This document shows, in pieces, positions 8,313-16,661 of a DNA stretch of 64,000 bases (position 1 is the first letter of the stretch; the number at the start of each line of letters is the position of its first letter). Source of the DNA: Scopulibacillus_A cellulosilyticus (GTDB taxonomy: Bacteria > Bacillota > Bacilli > Bacillales > Sporolactobacillaceae); contig NZ_JBHTCO010000001.1 in the NCBI RefSeq assembly GCF_042665295.1, forward strand, positions 62,001 to 126,000. The letters run 5' to 3'. A program made the position numbers and the translations under genes. The notes below the pieces were generated by a model, which worked only from the letters and a program-made list of their open reading frames with translations, did no database searches and was not told where the DNA came from.

Positions 8313-9674
8313 ATGAAAATTGTTAAGTTTGGCGGCAGTTCTTTAGCAACAGGAGAACAGGTTGAAAAAGTTTTTAATATTGTTACGTCTGATCCTGAAA
8401 GAAAGATTGTCGTTGTTTCGGCGCCTGGAAAAAGGCACGCTGAAGATACTAAAGTAACAGATTTATTAATTGATTGTGCCAAAACATATTTGCAATTTGG
8501 GGAGGGGAAGTCTTCCTTTGATGCGGTTGTGGAAAGATACGCTCTTATTGCAAGAGAGTTAGGACTTCCTGATAAAATTACAAAAAAAATTCATGATGAT
8601 TTATTAGCATCATTAAATGGAGATAAAAGACATCCGCAAAAATATTTGGATGCTGTTAAAGCGAGCGGTGAAGACAATAATGCGAAATTAATTACCGCGT
8701 ATTTCAAACTTCGAGGCATCGAAGCTTATTATGTCAATCCGAAAGACGCAGGGCTTATTGTCAGCGACGAGCCTGGCAATGCCCAATGTTTGCCTGAATC
8801 GTATGAGGCTTTGTTTGAACTTCGCAATCGTCCGGGTGTGTTGATTTTTCCTGGATTTTTCGGCTATAACAAGGAAGGTGAAGTCGTTACTTTTTCAAGA
8901 AGCGGGTCCGATATTACCGGCTCAATCTTGGCGAATGGCACAAAAGCTGATCTATATGAAAACTTTACAGATGTTGATGCGGTTTACTCTGTCAATCCGA
9001 CGATGGTTCAAAATCCAAAAGAACTGCGTGAACTAACTTATCGGGAAATGCGGGAATTATCCTATGCAGGATTTTCCGTTTTTCATGATGAAGCACTAAT
9101 GCCTGCATTCCGGGCAGGAATACCTGTAAATATTAAAAATACGAATTATCCGTCAAAACCTGGGACAAGAATTGTAAATGAACGTGAAAACACAAATGGT
9201 CCTGTTATTGGCATTGCAAGTGATAATGGATTCTGCAGCATTTATGTCAGCAAATATCTTTTAAATAGAGAAATTGGCTTTGGACGCAGGCTCCTGCATA
9301 TCATAGAGGACTTTGGTTTGTCCTTTGAACATATGCCTTCAGGGATTGATGATATTTCGATTATTTTAAGACAAGATCAAATGGACCTTGCACAAGAAGA
9401 AAATATTATAAAACGGATTAAACAAGAGCTTCAGGCAGATAATGTAAAAATTGAGCATAATTTGGCTATCATTATGGTCGTAGGAGAAGGTATGCGGCGA
9501 AACGTCGGGACAGCAGCAAGAGCCTCTAACGCCTTGGCACGGGAAGGCATCAACCTTGAGATGATTAATCAGGGCTCTTCAGAAGTAAGCATGATGTTCG
9601 GTGTTAAGGAAGTTGATGAAAATCGGGCTGTTCAAGCTTTATATGAAGAATTTTTTGTAGGTGTTCCGGTTTAA
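8313..9674 (+). CDS. Aspartate kinase (YclM/AK-III type)
   Basis: Phosphorylates aspartate as the first step toward lysine, threonine and methionine. The N-terminal kinase domain starts MKIVKFGGSS, and the substrate-binding FSRSGSDITGS is near residues 195-205. Two ACT-type regulatory repeats occupy roughly the last 150 residues (IGIASDNGFCSIYV and LAIIMVVGEGM). At 453 residues it fits the monofunctional YclM class rather than the shorter dual-start LysC. GGGGGAT precedes the ATG. It stands alone, with no lysine riboswitch in its leader, so threonine control or a role outside lysine supply is possible. Confidence 0.9.
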   Translation: MKIVKFGGSSLATGEQVEKVFNIVTSDPERKIVVVSAPGKRHAEDTKVTDLLIDCAKTYLQFGEGKSSFDAVVERYALIARELGLPDKITKKIHDDLLASLNGDKRHPQKYLDAVKASGEDNNAKLITAYFKLRGIEAYYVNPKDAGLIVSDEPGNAQCLPESYEALFELRNRPGVLIFPGFFGYNKEGEVVTFSRSGSDITGSILANGTKADLYENFTDVDAVYSVNPTMVQNPKELRELTYREMRELSYAGFSVFHDEALMPAFRAGIPVNIKNTNYPSKPGTRIVNERENTNGPVIGIASDNGFCSIYVSKYLLNREIGFGRRLLHIIEDFGLSFEHMPSGIDDISIILRQDQMDLAQEENIIKRIKQELQADNVKIEHNLAIIMVVGEGMRRNVGTAARASNALAREGINLEMINQGSSEVSMMFGVKEVDENRAVQALYEEFFVGVPV

Positions 9675-9680
9675 TCGTTA

Positions 9681-9722
9681 ATAAAGCAGAACCCAAGATT
9701 TATGGGTTCTGCTTTATTCTAT
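9681..9722. terminator. Bidirectional terminator
   Basis: Fifteen-base perfect stem, ATAAAGCAGAACCCA (9681-9695) with its complement at 9703-9717, followed by a short T-rich tail. It separates aspartokinase from the convergent HAD gene and can serve both. Confidence 0.85.
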
Positions 9723-9756
9723 TTGCTTAAAGAAAACACTGGGTTATCCTATATAT

Positions 9757-10560
9757 TTAGGTATTCATGGGTATTTTTTCCAGCTGATTTAAGATAGGAA
9801 GGATATCTTTCAACCGGTTCACCTCATACGCCGGTTGATTATCATCAGGAGCCGCAGCACCATGATGGTTTATCCAAATTGACTTCATTCCTGCAGAGTT
9901 GGCTCCTTTAATATCAGTATTTAAATTATCTCCGACCATAATCGCTTCGTCTTTTTTCAGCCCCGTTTCAGCCAGGGCATGCTCAAATAAAGCAGGATCT
10001 GGTTTCCCTTTACCAAAATCGCCGGAAATGATAATTTTTTCAAAGAATGGCGGGAGCTCGTTCGCTGTTTTCAACTTATGATTTTGCAGTGACGGAGCAC
10101 CATTCGTAATCAGCACAAGACGGTATTCCTCTTTTAGATTTTTTAAAACGTCCAATGTTTCCGGATAGAGGAAGGCAAGCTTTTCTCTTGTTTCTTTAAA
10201 TATAACAGCCAATTCTTTACCAACTTCTCCGTCGTTAATGCCAAGGTCTTGAAGTCCTTCTGTCCAAGCCCGGTTTTGGTATTCAGATGCAATCTGTTCC
10301 AGTTTAGGAAATTCAAATGTCCCATCATGAAACGTCCCCCACAAACCTTCAAAAGGATTGATGCCGATCATTTTTGTAAACGGATAAACATCATACTGTG
10401 CGTAAATCGTCCGCGCTTTCTTTCTTACATGCTCCTCAATCTCATCTGGATTAATCCCAATTTTATTTGAAGCCTCTGAACAAGTTGCCGCAAACGCTTC
10501 TTTTATACATTTGGAATCCCAAAGCAATGTATCATCAAGGTCAAAAAATACGGCCTTCAT
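9757..10560 (-). CDS. HAD-family hydrolase (YjjG/YsaA type)
   Basis: Haloacid-dehalogenase superfamily phosphatase, probably a nucleotidase-like house-cleaning enzyme. Motif I is FFDLDDTLLWD at the N-terminus, motif II is LITNGAP, motif III is the Lys in GKPDPALFEHAL, and motif IV is VGDNLNTDIKGA. A C1-type cap lies between motifs I and II. I start it at the internal ATG (MKAVFFDLDD) because AAGGAG lies seven bases before it; the longer frame adds seven residues with no ribosome site. The length of 267 residues is typical. The substrate is not determinable. Confidence 0.88.
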   Translation of the reverse strand: MKAVFFDLDDTLLWDSKCIKEAFAATCSEASNKIGINPDEIEEHVRKKARTIYAQYDVYPFTKMIGINPFEGLWGTFHDGTFEFPKLEQIASEYQNRAWTEGLQDLGINDGEVGKELAVIFKETREKLAFLYPETLDVLKNLKEEYRLVLITNGAPSLQNHKLKTANELPPFFEKIIISGDFGKGKPDPALFEHALAETGLKKDEAIMVGDNLNTDIKGANSAGMKSIWINHHGAAAPDDNQPAYEVNRLKDILPILNQLEKIPMNT

Positions 10561-10694
10561 TCTCCCACTCCTTAAAAGCACTTTTTTATCTGTGCATTTC
10601 TATTCTGAATAGTCTATTATTCTATTATCATAACAGAAAAATTTGGTCCGGCAACAGATAAGATATGAAAAGAATTAATGGACTGAATGATTAA

Positions 10695-10724
10695 GTATAA
10701 AAGCACAAATAACGACTAAAAATA
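10695..10724 (+). promoter_or_regulatory. Candidate forespore promoter of the ger operon
   Basis: GTATA, 15 bases, then ACTAAAAATA resembles the sigma-F/sigma-G pattern, with mismatches in the first two -10 positions. Ger operons are normally sigma-G dependent, which supports the assignment. The match itself is moderate. Confidence 0.4.
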
Positions 10725-10752
10725 AAAAAACATTCATTTTAGAGGTGTGTTA

Positions 10753-12069
10753 ATGGGAAACTTAATACAGGAAATTCAAGAGAAGTTTATTCATAACGAT
10801 GATTTTTTTATCCAAAAAGAAAAATTCGGGAACACAGTGCTGCATCTTATCGGCTTTAAAACGCTCGTCGATTTAGATCAATCCAAATTATATATTCAAC
10901 AAATCGCCAGGTCATCCACTTCTGTACATAACCTGCTAAATAATCTAAGTGAGACGCTTGATGCTAATCTGGAGTATATCACAAAAGCCTTGTTGAAAGG
11001 GAAATTGGTGATCATTGTTGGAAACGGTAAACATAATGCGGTAATAGAACCCGTTTCACTGAATTTAAAAAGAATCATTGATGAACCTAAAAGTGAGAGC
11101 CCTATTCTGGCTTCCTTGGATGCTTTTGTAGAGGATATAAAGGCCAATGTAGGTTTGATTAGAAAATGGCTGAACACTGACCGTCTTTGCCATTATTCTT
11201 ATGAAGTCGGCAAATTGCAAAAACGGAAAATTTCTATGCTATATATTAATGGCTGTGCCCAAAGCAGTCTTGTTGAAAGAGTTGATCAGCAATTAAAAAA
11301 CATTCAATCTGATATCGAAACGATTGACGATTTAAATAGGTGCCTTGGTTATGGGAAAAGATATATTGTGAGTCACTTGTATTCAACTGAACTTCCAAAT
11401 CAAGCTGTTCATTATCTAAAAAGAAACAGAATCGTTATATTTCTGGATAATCATCCTTATGCACTTGTGTTTCCTCAATTGATATGGGATATGTTTAGTT
11501 TGGCAAGTGATCGTAATTTCCCGTTCATGTTGGCACTTATGCTGCGTTCCATAAGGGTTATTGGGGCTGTTACTACATTGACCCTTCCAGCATTATATGT
11601 CGCTTTAATTTCCGTTAATCCTGAAGTATTAAAAATTGACTTTGCCTTATTCGTCGCAAAAAGCAGACAAGGCGTTCCATACCCGGCTTTACTTGAAACT
11701 ATCCTAATGGTTTTTCTTGTCGACTTAGTTTTAGAAGCGATTGTAAGACTTCCAAAAAGTGTAGGGCCTGCCGTTACAATGGTTGGCGGAGTCATATTAG
11801 GTCAGGCCGTTGTTGAAGCAAAATTAGTGAGTAATTTATTGATTATTGTGATTACCGCTATTGTGATCGCAGGTTCGACAATAGTGGGTATGCAAAATTC
11901 CATTTATATTCGTCTGCTTAGATATCCTGTTTTAATTTTGGCATCGATTTATGGTATTTTTGGGGCATTTATTGGTGTTACTTTTATAGGTATCTATTTA
12001 ACAAGTCTAACGTCAAATGGTTTTCCATATACGGCGTTTAACCTGAAGCAAAAAGGAGATACAAAGTGA
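10753..12069 (+). CDS. Spore germination protein, GerA subunit
   Basis: A subunit of a tricistronic germinant receptor in the spore inner membrane. The N-terminal half is soluble and the C-terminal half has about five membrane segments, including the conserved FPQLIWD near the junction and LRYPVLILASIYGIFG. At 438 residues it is somewhat shorter than most GerA/SpoVAF proteins, mainly at the N-terminal and C-terminal tails. The ATG is preferred to an upstream GTG because GAGGTG sits five bases before it. The next gene starts inside its stop codon. The germinant cannot be predicted. Confidence 0.92.
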   Translation: MGNLIQEIQEKFIHNDDFFIQKEKFGNTVLHLIGFKTLVDLDQSKLYIQQIARSSTSVHNLLNNLSETLDANLEYITKALLKGKLVIIVGNGKHNAVIEPVSLNLKRIIDEPKSESPILASLDAFVEDIKANVGLIRKWLNTDRLCHYSYEVGKLQKRKISMLYINGCAQSSLVERVDQQLKNIQSDIETIDDLNRCLGYGKRYIVSHLYSTELPNQAVHYLKRNRIVIFLDNHPYALVFPQLIWDMFSLASDRNFPFMLALMLRSIRVIGAVTTLTLPALYVALISVNPEVLKIDFALFVAKSRQGVPYPALLETILMVFLVDLVLEAIVRLPKSVGPAVTMVGGVILGQAVVEAKLVSNLLIIVITAIVIAGSTIVGMQNSIYIRLLRYPVLILASIYGIFGAFIGVTFIGIYLTSLTSNGFPYTAFNLKQKGDTK

Positions 12070-13142
12070 TTCAAAGATGGCAAGTCGGTATTATTTTTAT
12101 CAATATGCAGTTAAGTTTAGGGTATATCATCTATCCCGATCTTATTTACAAGTCAACTTATTCAGGTCATTGGGAGGTAGTTCTATGCCAAAGCTTGTTT
12201 CAACTTATTTTAATTTTGATTTATATAAAGGGGTTAAATTACTTTCCTAATAAAGATGTTATTGATATTTATATGAAAATGGGAAGATGGGCTGCTTTCC
12301 TTATACTTATTCCGTTTGCTATTCACCTGATTGTCATTGTTGGGCTTAATTTACGTATTCATACTGAGGTTATCAGGTTAGTTTTTTTACCGCGTACACC
12401 TTTTTGGGCAATTCTGGCACTGCTTTTTTACGTATCCGCTTACACGGCTGTCAAAGGATTGCCCACTATTTTTCGCTCGTCTAATTTTATATTTTTTACA
12501 GCCATTCCATTAGTTATTTTTATTATCGCTTCATCTATTACGAACTTTGACTTTCATAATGCTTCTCCCATCTGGCAATTATCCTTTAAATTTATCGTTA
12601 AAAAGCCCTTTCTTTATAGTTTAGGAATTTCACCATTGTTATTTTTGGGATTAATAGCCTCTAAATCGAAAATTAACTTTAGTCGTATTTCTTTGGCATG
12701 GGCCATCGTTACAATTTTCTTTTTAAGTTTCGTGTACATACCACTCTTTATATTTGGTGCTGAAACGGTTCATACATTTCAGTTCTCTTTTATGGACGCG
12801 ATCAATTCGGTTGATATCAGGTGGTTTGCGCTGAATCGTGCAGCCATGTTCTTCTGCATTTCATTTTCCGCATTTACGATTCTTTATAACAGCGCTATTC
12901 TTTGGATGATCGGGCGAATCATGTGGAAAATGATCGATTGTCATTTTATAAAAACATCATATTGGATTACAGCTTTCTCATTGATTGCATTTATTATGGC
13001 ATTATTTTTAACAAATTGGGCTTGGGTTGAGAAATTACTAAGATGGGATACAATGATTAATTTGTATGCGATGATCATTATTCCAGTCTCTATTTTTTTC
13101 TATGGCGTATTAACCCAAAGGAACGTGACCGAACATGACTAA
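12066..13142 (+). CDS. Spore germination permease-like, GerB subunit
   Basis: GerAB/ArcD-type member of the amino acid-polyamine-organocation fold with about ten membrane helices; in receptors of this class it is the presumed germinant-binding subunit. It is hydrophobic throughout and starts MIQRWQVGIIFINMQLSLG, which matches the family opening. Its GTG overlaps the TGA of the A subunit, with AAAGGAG upstream, so the two are translationally coupled. Length 358 is normal. The C-subunit gene overlaps its end by eight bases. Confidence 0.92.
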   Translation: MIQRWQVGIIFINMQLSLGYIIYPDLIYKSTYSGHWEVVLCQSLFQLILILIYIKGLNYFPNKDVIDIYMKMGRWAAFLILIPFAIHLIVIVGLNLRIHTEVIRLVFLPRTPFWAILALLFYVSAYTAVKGLPTIFRSSNFIFFTAIPLVIFIIASSITNFDFHNASPIWQLSFKFIVKKPFLYSLGISPLLFLGLIASKSKINFSRISLAWAIVTIFFLSFVYIPLFIFGAETVHTFQFSFMDAINSVDIRWFALNRAAMFFCISFSAFTILYNSAILWMIGRIMWKMIDCHFIKTSYWITAFSLIAFIMALFLTNWAWVEKLLRWDTMINLYAMIIIPVSIFFYGVLTQRNVTEHD

Positions 13143-14193
13143 GCATAATTTGTATAAATTCATGGCAGTATTTATTTCGTTATTCATTCTTAGCGGCTGT
13201 TGGGACAATAAAGATATAGATAAGAGGGTTCTGCCATTAGTTATGGGAATTTCTAAGAAAAATACAGAAGGTTATAAGGTAACATTACAAATTCCGATAC
13301 CGGAACAGAATGGGCAAATTTCAAGGGTAGTAACGGGACAAGGCGGGACAGTTGCAAGCGTACTTGGCAAAATCCGGGTGAATTCGGAGTATGCCGTAGA
13401 CTATTCACATATCGGGTTAATTATCATTAACAAAAAATTAGGTACTAATCAGCAGGAAATGAAAGGTATTATAAAATTTTTAATGAAATCAGGAGAAGTA
13501 CCGACAAAGGCAATGGTAGCCATTACTGATGACAATATTAACAATGTATTAACAAACATTAATAAAAGGTTGGGCATAAATGCAACTTCTTTATTTGACT
13601 ACTTTAATAAAGGTGCTGGGTGGGCACCTGAAATTTCGAGAACTCCCATTTGGGAAGTCTATCAAAGTTTGTTTTCATATACAAAAGATATAGCGGTTCC
13701 AGTTGTACGTTCTGGAAAAAATACTGTATTAAGATATGATGGCTCAGCAATTTTAAAAAATGGAGAAATAATTGGGAAGATCAGTCCTGACGAGACTCAA
13801 ATATATAATATATTTCAAAATCAAGGTGCAAGTGGAAAAACAGAGACCTTTGATTTTACTAGTGTCATGGTTTCAGACAGTTCGTTGCAACATAAACTTT
13901 TGATGAAGGAAAATAAACCCTCATTGTCATTTCATTTAAACTTAGGTATCACCATCTTAGAAAAAAAGGAAGGATTAAACGACAAAAAAGTAAAAGAAAA
14001 ACTTGAAAAGGTTATAGAAAACCGTTTTTATAACATGTTAAAACAATCACAAAAGAAAAAAATTGATCTTTTTGGATTTGGCCAATATTTCCGCAATCAA
14101 ATTCCCTATAATGAGTTAAAAGACTGGAGAACAAAATATTACCCCAATTTAAACGTAGATTTTAAAGTGAATGCTTATCTCGAAAATGTTTAA
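13135..14193 (+). CDS. Spore germination lipoprotein, GerC subunit
   Basis: C subunit of the germinant receptor, a lipoprotein anchored to the outer face of the spore inner membrane. The signal peptide ends in the lipobox LSGCWDNKDI, with Cys at about residue 22; the CWD sequence is typical of GerC. The mature domain keeps the family features of a GKIRVNSEYAVDYSHIGLI segment and the C-terminal amphipathic region. Length 352 is slightly short but complete. It is the last gene of the A-B-C operon. Confidence 0.92.
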   Translation: MTKHNLYKFMAVFISLFILSGCWDNKDIDKRVLPLVMGISKKNTEGYKVTLQIPIPEQNGQISRVVTGQGGTVASVLGKIRVNSEYAVDYSHIGLIIINKKLGTNQQEMKGIIKFLMKSGEVPTKAMVAITDDNINNVLTNINKRLGINATSLFDYFNKGAGWAPEISRTPIWEVYQSLFSYTKDIAVPVVRSGKNTVLRYDGSAILKNGEIIGKISPDETQIYNIFQNQGASGKTETFDFTSVMVSDSSLQHKLLMKENKPSLSFHLNLGITILEKKEGLNDKKVKEKLEKVIENRFYNMLKQSQKKKIDLFGFGQYFRNQIPYNELKDWRTKYYPNLNVDFKVNAYLENV

Positions 14194-14214
14194 GCTTTGA
14201 ATGAAAACGGGACG

Positions 14215-14237
14215 GTGGGACAGGTATAATGTCCCAC
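14215..14237. other. Hairpin downstream of gerC
   Basis: GTGGGAC (14215-14221) and GTCCCAC (14231-14237) form a seven-base perfect stem with a nine-base loop and no T-run. It may be a degenerate terminator of the ger operon or an mRNA 3-prime end structure. Confidence 0.4.
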
Positions 14238-14375
14238 TGCGCTGCTCCTGGGCCCCAGTTCTGCTTTTTAATAGCAAAAAGGTGAGAGATGAAAGTAGTT
14301 AACGCTTGGACTCAACCCTTACGTTTTTCTTGAGTTTAAAGAATACGATAAAAAATTTGGGTGCAATCGTTGAAA

Positions 14376-15329
14376 TCATTTAAAAACATTGAACCAACCT
14401 TTTATTTTGAACCATAAAACCAAAGCGACACCGATAATGGCCATTACCCCAAGCACGATGAAGTATCCATATCGCCAATGAAGCTCAGGCATATTTGTAA
14501 AGTTCATACCATAAATACCTGATATAAACGTTAACGGAATAAAAACGGATGTAATAATCGTTAATGTAAACATGATTTTATTCATTCGAAAAGAGTTTAA
14601 TGAGAGATAGTTATCACGTAAATCCGAGGTCAAATCCCGGTTTGATTCGATAATCTCCGCAAGCTTAAGTAAATGATCATGGATATCAATGTAGTAGGCC
14701 CTATGCTCTTTGATAATATCTAATCGATCAGAGTTTAGGATCTGATACAAAAGATCACGCATTGGCACAATCGTTCTTCGAAGTTTTAATAAGTCACTTC
14801 GAATATCAAACACTTCATCCATCAAAACCCCGCTTTTTTCATCCTTATCCTCAATTAGATTTAGCTGGTCTTCAATTTGATGAACTATAGGAAAATAGTC
14901 ATCTACTAACTTATCAATGATCATATAGCTAATATAACTTGAATCATGATGCCAAATCTCCTTATTGGATAATACGTTTTGCCAAACAGTATCAACTACT
15001 CTTAAATGAGCATAATGAAAGGTAACGATAAAATTATCGCCAACAAAAAGATCTACTTCGTCGGGTTTTAAAGTTTTTTGATTAAGAGCATGTAAGACAA
15101 AAAAGTTGTAATCCCCATAATAATCAATTTTAGGCCTTTGTAATAAATGGTAGCAATCTTCAACCGCTAACTGATGAAAATGAAAATGATCTTCTAAAAG
15201 GACAGCTTCTTCTTCACTTGGGGAATTAAAATCAACCCAGTACCAGGCAAACTTTAAGTCTGACAATTCTTCAAGAGGAACATCTTGCATTATATCTAAT
15301 TCATTCGTTATTGCCAGTGTTCTAATCAA
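14376..15329 (-). CDS. corA: CorA-type magnesium/divalent metal channel
   Basis: Pentameric inner-membrane channel for Mg2+ and related ions. A large acidic cytoplasmic domain is followed by two C-terminal membrane helices with the signature YGMNFTNMPE between them. Length 317 is typical. The TTG start is chosen because GGGAGG lies seven bases upstream and the frame begins there. It is encoded alone on the minus strand, convergent with the ger operon. No M-box riboswitch is visible upstream. Confidence 0.93.
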   Translation of the reverse strand: MIRTLAITNELDIMQDVPLEELSDLKFAWYWVDFNSPSEEEAVLLEDHFHFHQLAVEDCYHLLQRPKIDYYGDYNFFVLHALNQKTLKPDEVDLFVGDNFIVTFHYAHLRVVDTVWQNVLSNKEIWHHDSSYISYMIIDKLVDDYFPIVHQIEDQLNLIEDKDEKSGVLMDEVFDIRSDLLKLRRTIVPMRDLLYQILNSDRLDIIKEHRAYYIDIHDHLLKLAEIIESNRDLTSDLRDNYLSLNSFRMNKIMFTLTIITSVFIPLTFISGIYGMNFTNMPELHWRYGYFIVLGVMAIIGVALVLWFKIKGWFNVFK

Positions 15330-15551
15330 TACATTTCCTCCCTTTGAAATTTAACGGGATATAATTTGCTTAATTTCAGCTGAAAATAACCTTAAACCAT
15401 TATATGTTATACATTTAAGCTCTTGTTCCCGATCCTGCTGAATACTATTGTTTTTTAGCTTTGGAATTAGTAAATAGGCTCGGGTTTATAACGTGCAGGA
15501 TTTTTTCGTAACGAAAGCTGCAATGTTTAAACACCTCTAACCGTATCATAA

Positions 15552-15581
15552 GTATGTATAGTTTGCGAATAGGGAAAACTT
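15552..15581 (+). promoter_or_regulatory. Sigma-F/G-type forespore promoter
   Basis: GTATG, 15 bases, then GGGAAAACTT fits the forespore patterns GHATR and GGnrAnAnTw. Initiation would fall just before the GGAGGTG of the following small gene. This predicts expression in the developing forespore. Confidence 0.55.
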
Positions 15582-15600
15582 TTTCCATGGAGGTGTATCG

Positions 15601-15840
15601 ATGAGCCATCAACAGGATTATGACCGTAATCATGATCGAGAAGATCGGGTATCTGCTCGATCATTACGCAAGATTCTAGAAGAATCACTTCAAATGGAAG
15701 AAGAAATGATGAGAGTGTATTTGATAACAGCTGAACGAGTTCATGATAACGAGGAGTTACAAATCCGTTTAAGAAATTTTGCTGAAGGGAACGCCAAACG
15801 TTCACAACAATTAATTGATGAACTAAAACAAATACATTGA
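15601..15840 (+). CDS. Small helical protein, possible spore component
   Basis: A 79-residue acidic, all-helical protein of unknown function. A charged N-terminus (DYDRNHDREDR) precedes helices carrying EESLQMEEEMMRVYL and a later LIDEL, reminiscent of one half of a ferritin-like or coat-associated bundle. It is too short for a complete ferritin site. GGAGGTG lies five bases before the ATG, so the start is secure. A forespore-type promoter lies directly upstream, suggesting a sporulation role. A strong terminator follows. Confidence 0.75.
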   Translation: MSHQQDYDRNHDREDRVSARSLRKILEESLQMEEEMMRVYLITAERVHDNEELQIRLRNFAEGNAKRSQQLIDELKQIH

Positions 15841-15881
15841 AAGATATACGTTGTCACAATAACCGCGGAGAACCATGTTAT

Positions 15882-15914
15882 AGAAACACCGACCATATGT
15901 TGGTGTTTCTTGTT
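15882..15914 (+). terminator. Intrinsic terminator
   Basis: AGAAACACC (15882-15890) pairs with GGTGTTTCT (15902-15910), then TGTTTC follows. It ends the small-protein transcript. Confidence 0.7.
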
Positions 15915-15997
15915 TCATTCATATAATGGTTACGCCGTTTAATAATAAGAAATATGATACTATTAGCCTGTTAAATTATGGGGATAAGGAGAAATTA

Positions 15998-16114
15998 ATG
16001 AAGGTTTGTGAAGGTACCAAACAAGAAGAAAATGAAAAGGCACTTAACAGAAGAATCCTGTATGTATTTGAGAATTGTCAAAGTGATCCCAAATGTTGCC
16101 ACAACAAGGTTTGA
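15998..16114 (+). CDS. Possible 38-residue Cys-containing peptide
   Basis: MKVCEGTKQEENEK through FENCQSDPKCCHNKV, with GATAAGGAG six bases before the ATG. Four cysteines, two of them adjacent near the C-terminus, could bind a metal. The in-frame upstream extension has no ribosome site. No homologue is recognised; the case rests on the ribosome binding site only. Confidence 0.4.
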   Translation: MKVCEGTKQEENEKALNRRILYVFENCQSDPKCCHNKV

Positions 16115-16130
16115 AATCCCAAGCCAATAA

Positions 16131-16163
16131 ATAAGCCGCATGCTATAATAGCACACGGCTTAT
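16131..16163. terminator. Bidirectional terminator
   Basis: ATAAGCCGCATGC (16131-16143) pairs with GCACACGGCTTAT (16151-16163), including two G-U pairs, around a seven-base loop. It lies between the convergent small ORF and the fdhA-DUF1641 unit and probably ends the latter. Confidence 0.7.
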
Positions 16164-16181
16164 CCATTTAGTGTGACACGC

Positions 16182-16661
16182 CTATTCTTTCAGTTGTTTT
16201 CCCATTCCTTTTAGAAAATAGATACCAAAGCCAATGGCTCGGTTAATATCAGGGTCTTTTAATGTTTTCATGAGGTCGATGACCCGGATTTTTTTGTCAG
16301 CTTGAACAAATTGATGCCCTTCGTTTATACCCGCCAAGGCACTGCTGATAAGTGCTTTGGTTTGTTCTGGATCAGAACTCATAATCTCACCAGTTGCGCC
16401 AATAATTGTGTTAAGGAGGTTAGTGACAGGCTCTCTAGACACTTGTTCTAAAACAATTTTGGCTATGTTTTCTTTTGCATGCAGCATGGCATCTGCAGCT
16501 TCTAGAACACCTATATCATTTAGCTCTTCAATTATATCAAGAATTTTATTTAAGCCTTCTTCATTATTAGCAAACTGCTTTTTTAAGTTATTGAGTTTCA
16601 TTTCGGTTTGCTGCTCTTCTGTGAAGGCAGGTCTATGAATGTCTGTAATTGGTTGGGCCAT
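16182..16661 (-). CDS. DUF1641 protein, formate dehydrogenase partner (YjgD-like)
   Basis: Small DUF1641 protein whose gene characteristically follows YjgC-type formate dehydrogenase genes; a chaperone or accessory-subunit role is suspected, not proved. The protein is helical and acidic, with a C-terminal GYFLKGMGK-like segment (here GFGIYFLKGMGKQL). I start at MAQPITD because AGGAAGG is nine bases upstream; the ATG three codons earlier touches the Shine-Dalgarno. Its start lies inside the end of fdhA, so translation is coupled. Confidence 0.85.
   Translation of the reverse strand: MAQPITDIHRPAFTEEQQTEMKLNNLKKQFANNEEGLNKILDIIEELNDIGVLEAADAMLHAKENIAKIVLEQVSREPVTNLLNTIIGATGEIMSSDPEQTKALISSALAGINEGHQFVQADKKIRVIDLMKTLKDPDINRAIGFGIYFLKGMGKQLKE

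Noticed and set aside
11524..11540. A sigma-54-like TTGGCAC-N5-CTGC inside the gerA-type gene
   Set aside because: The -12 element is CTGC rather than TTGC, it lies within coding sequence, and no start codon or activator site is nearby.
14215..14237. Full intrinsic terminator after gerC
   Set aside because: The stem is good but the following bases are TGCGCTGC with no T-run, so it is listed only as a hairpin.
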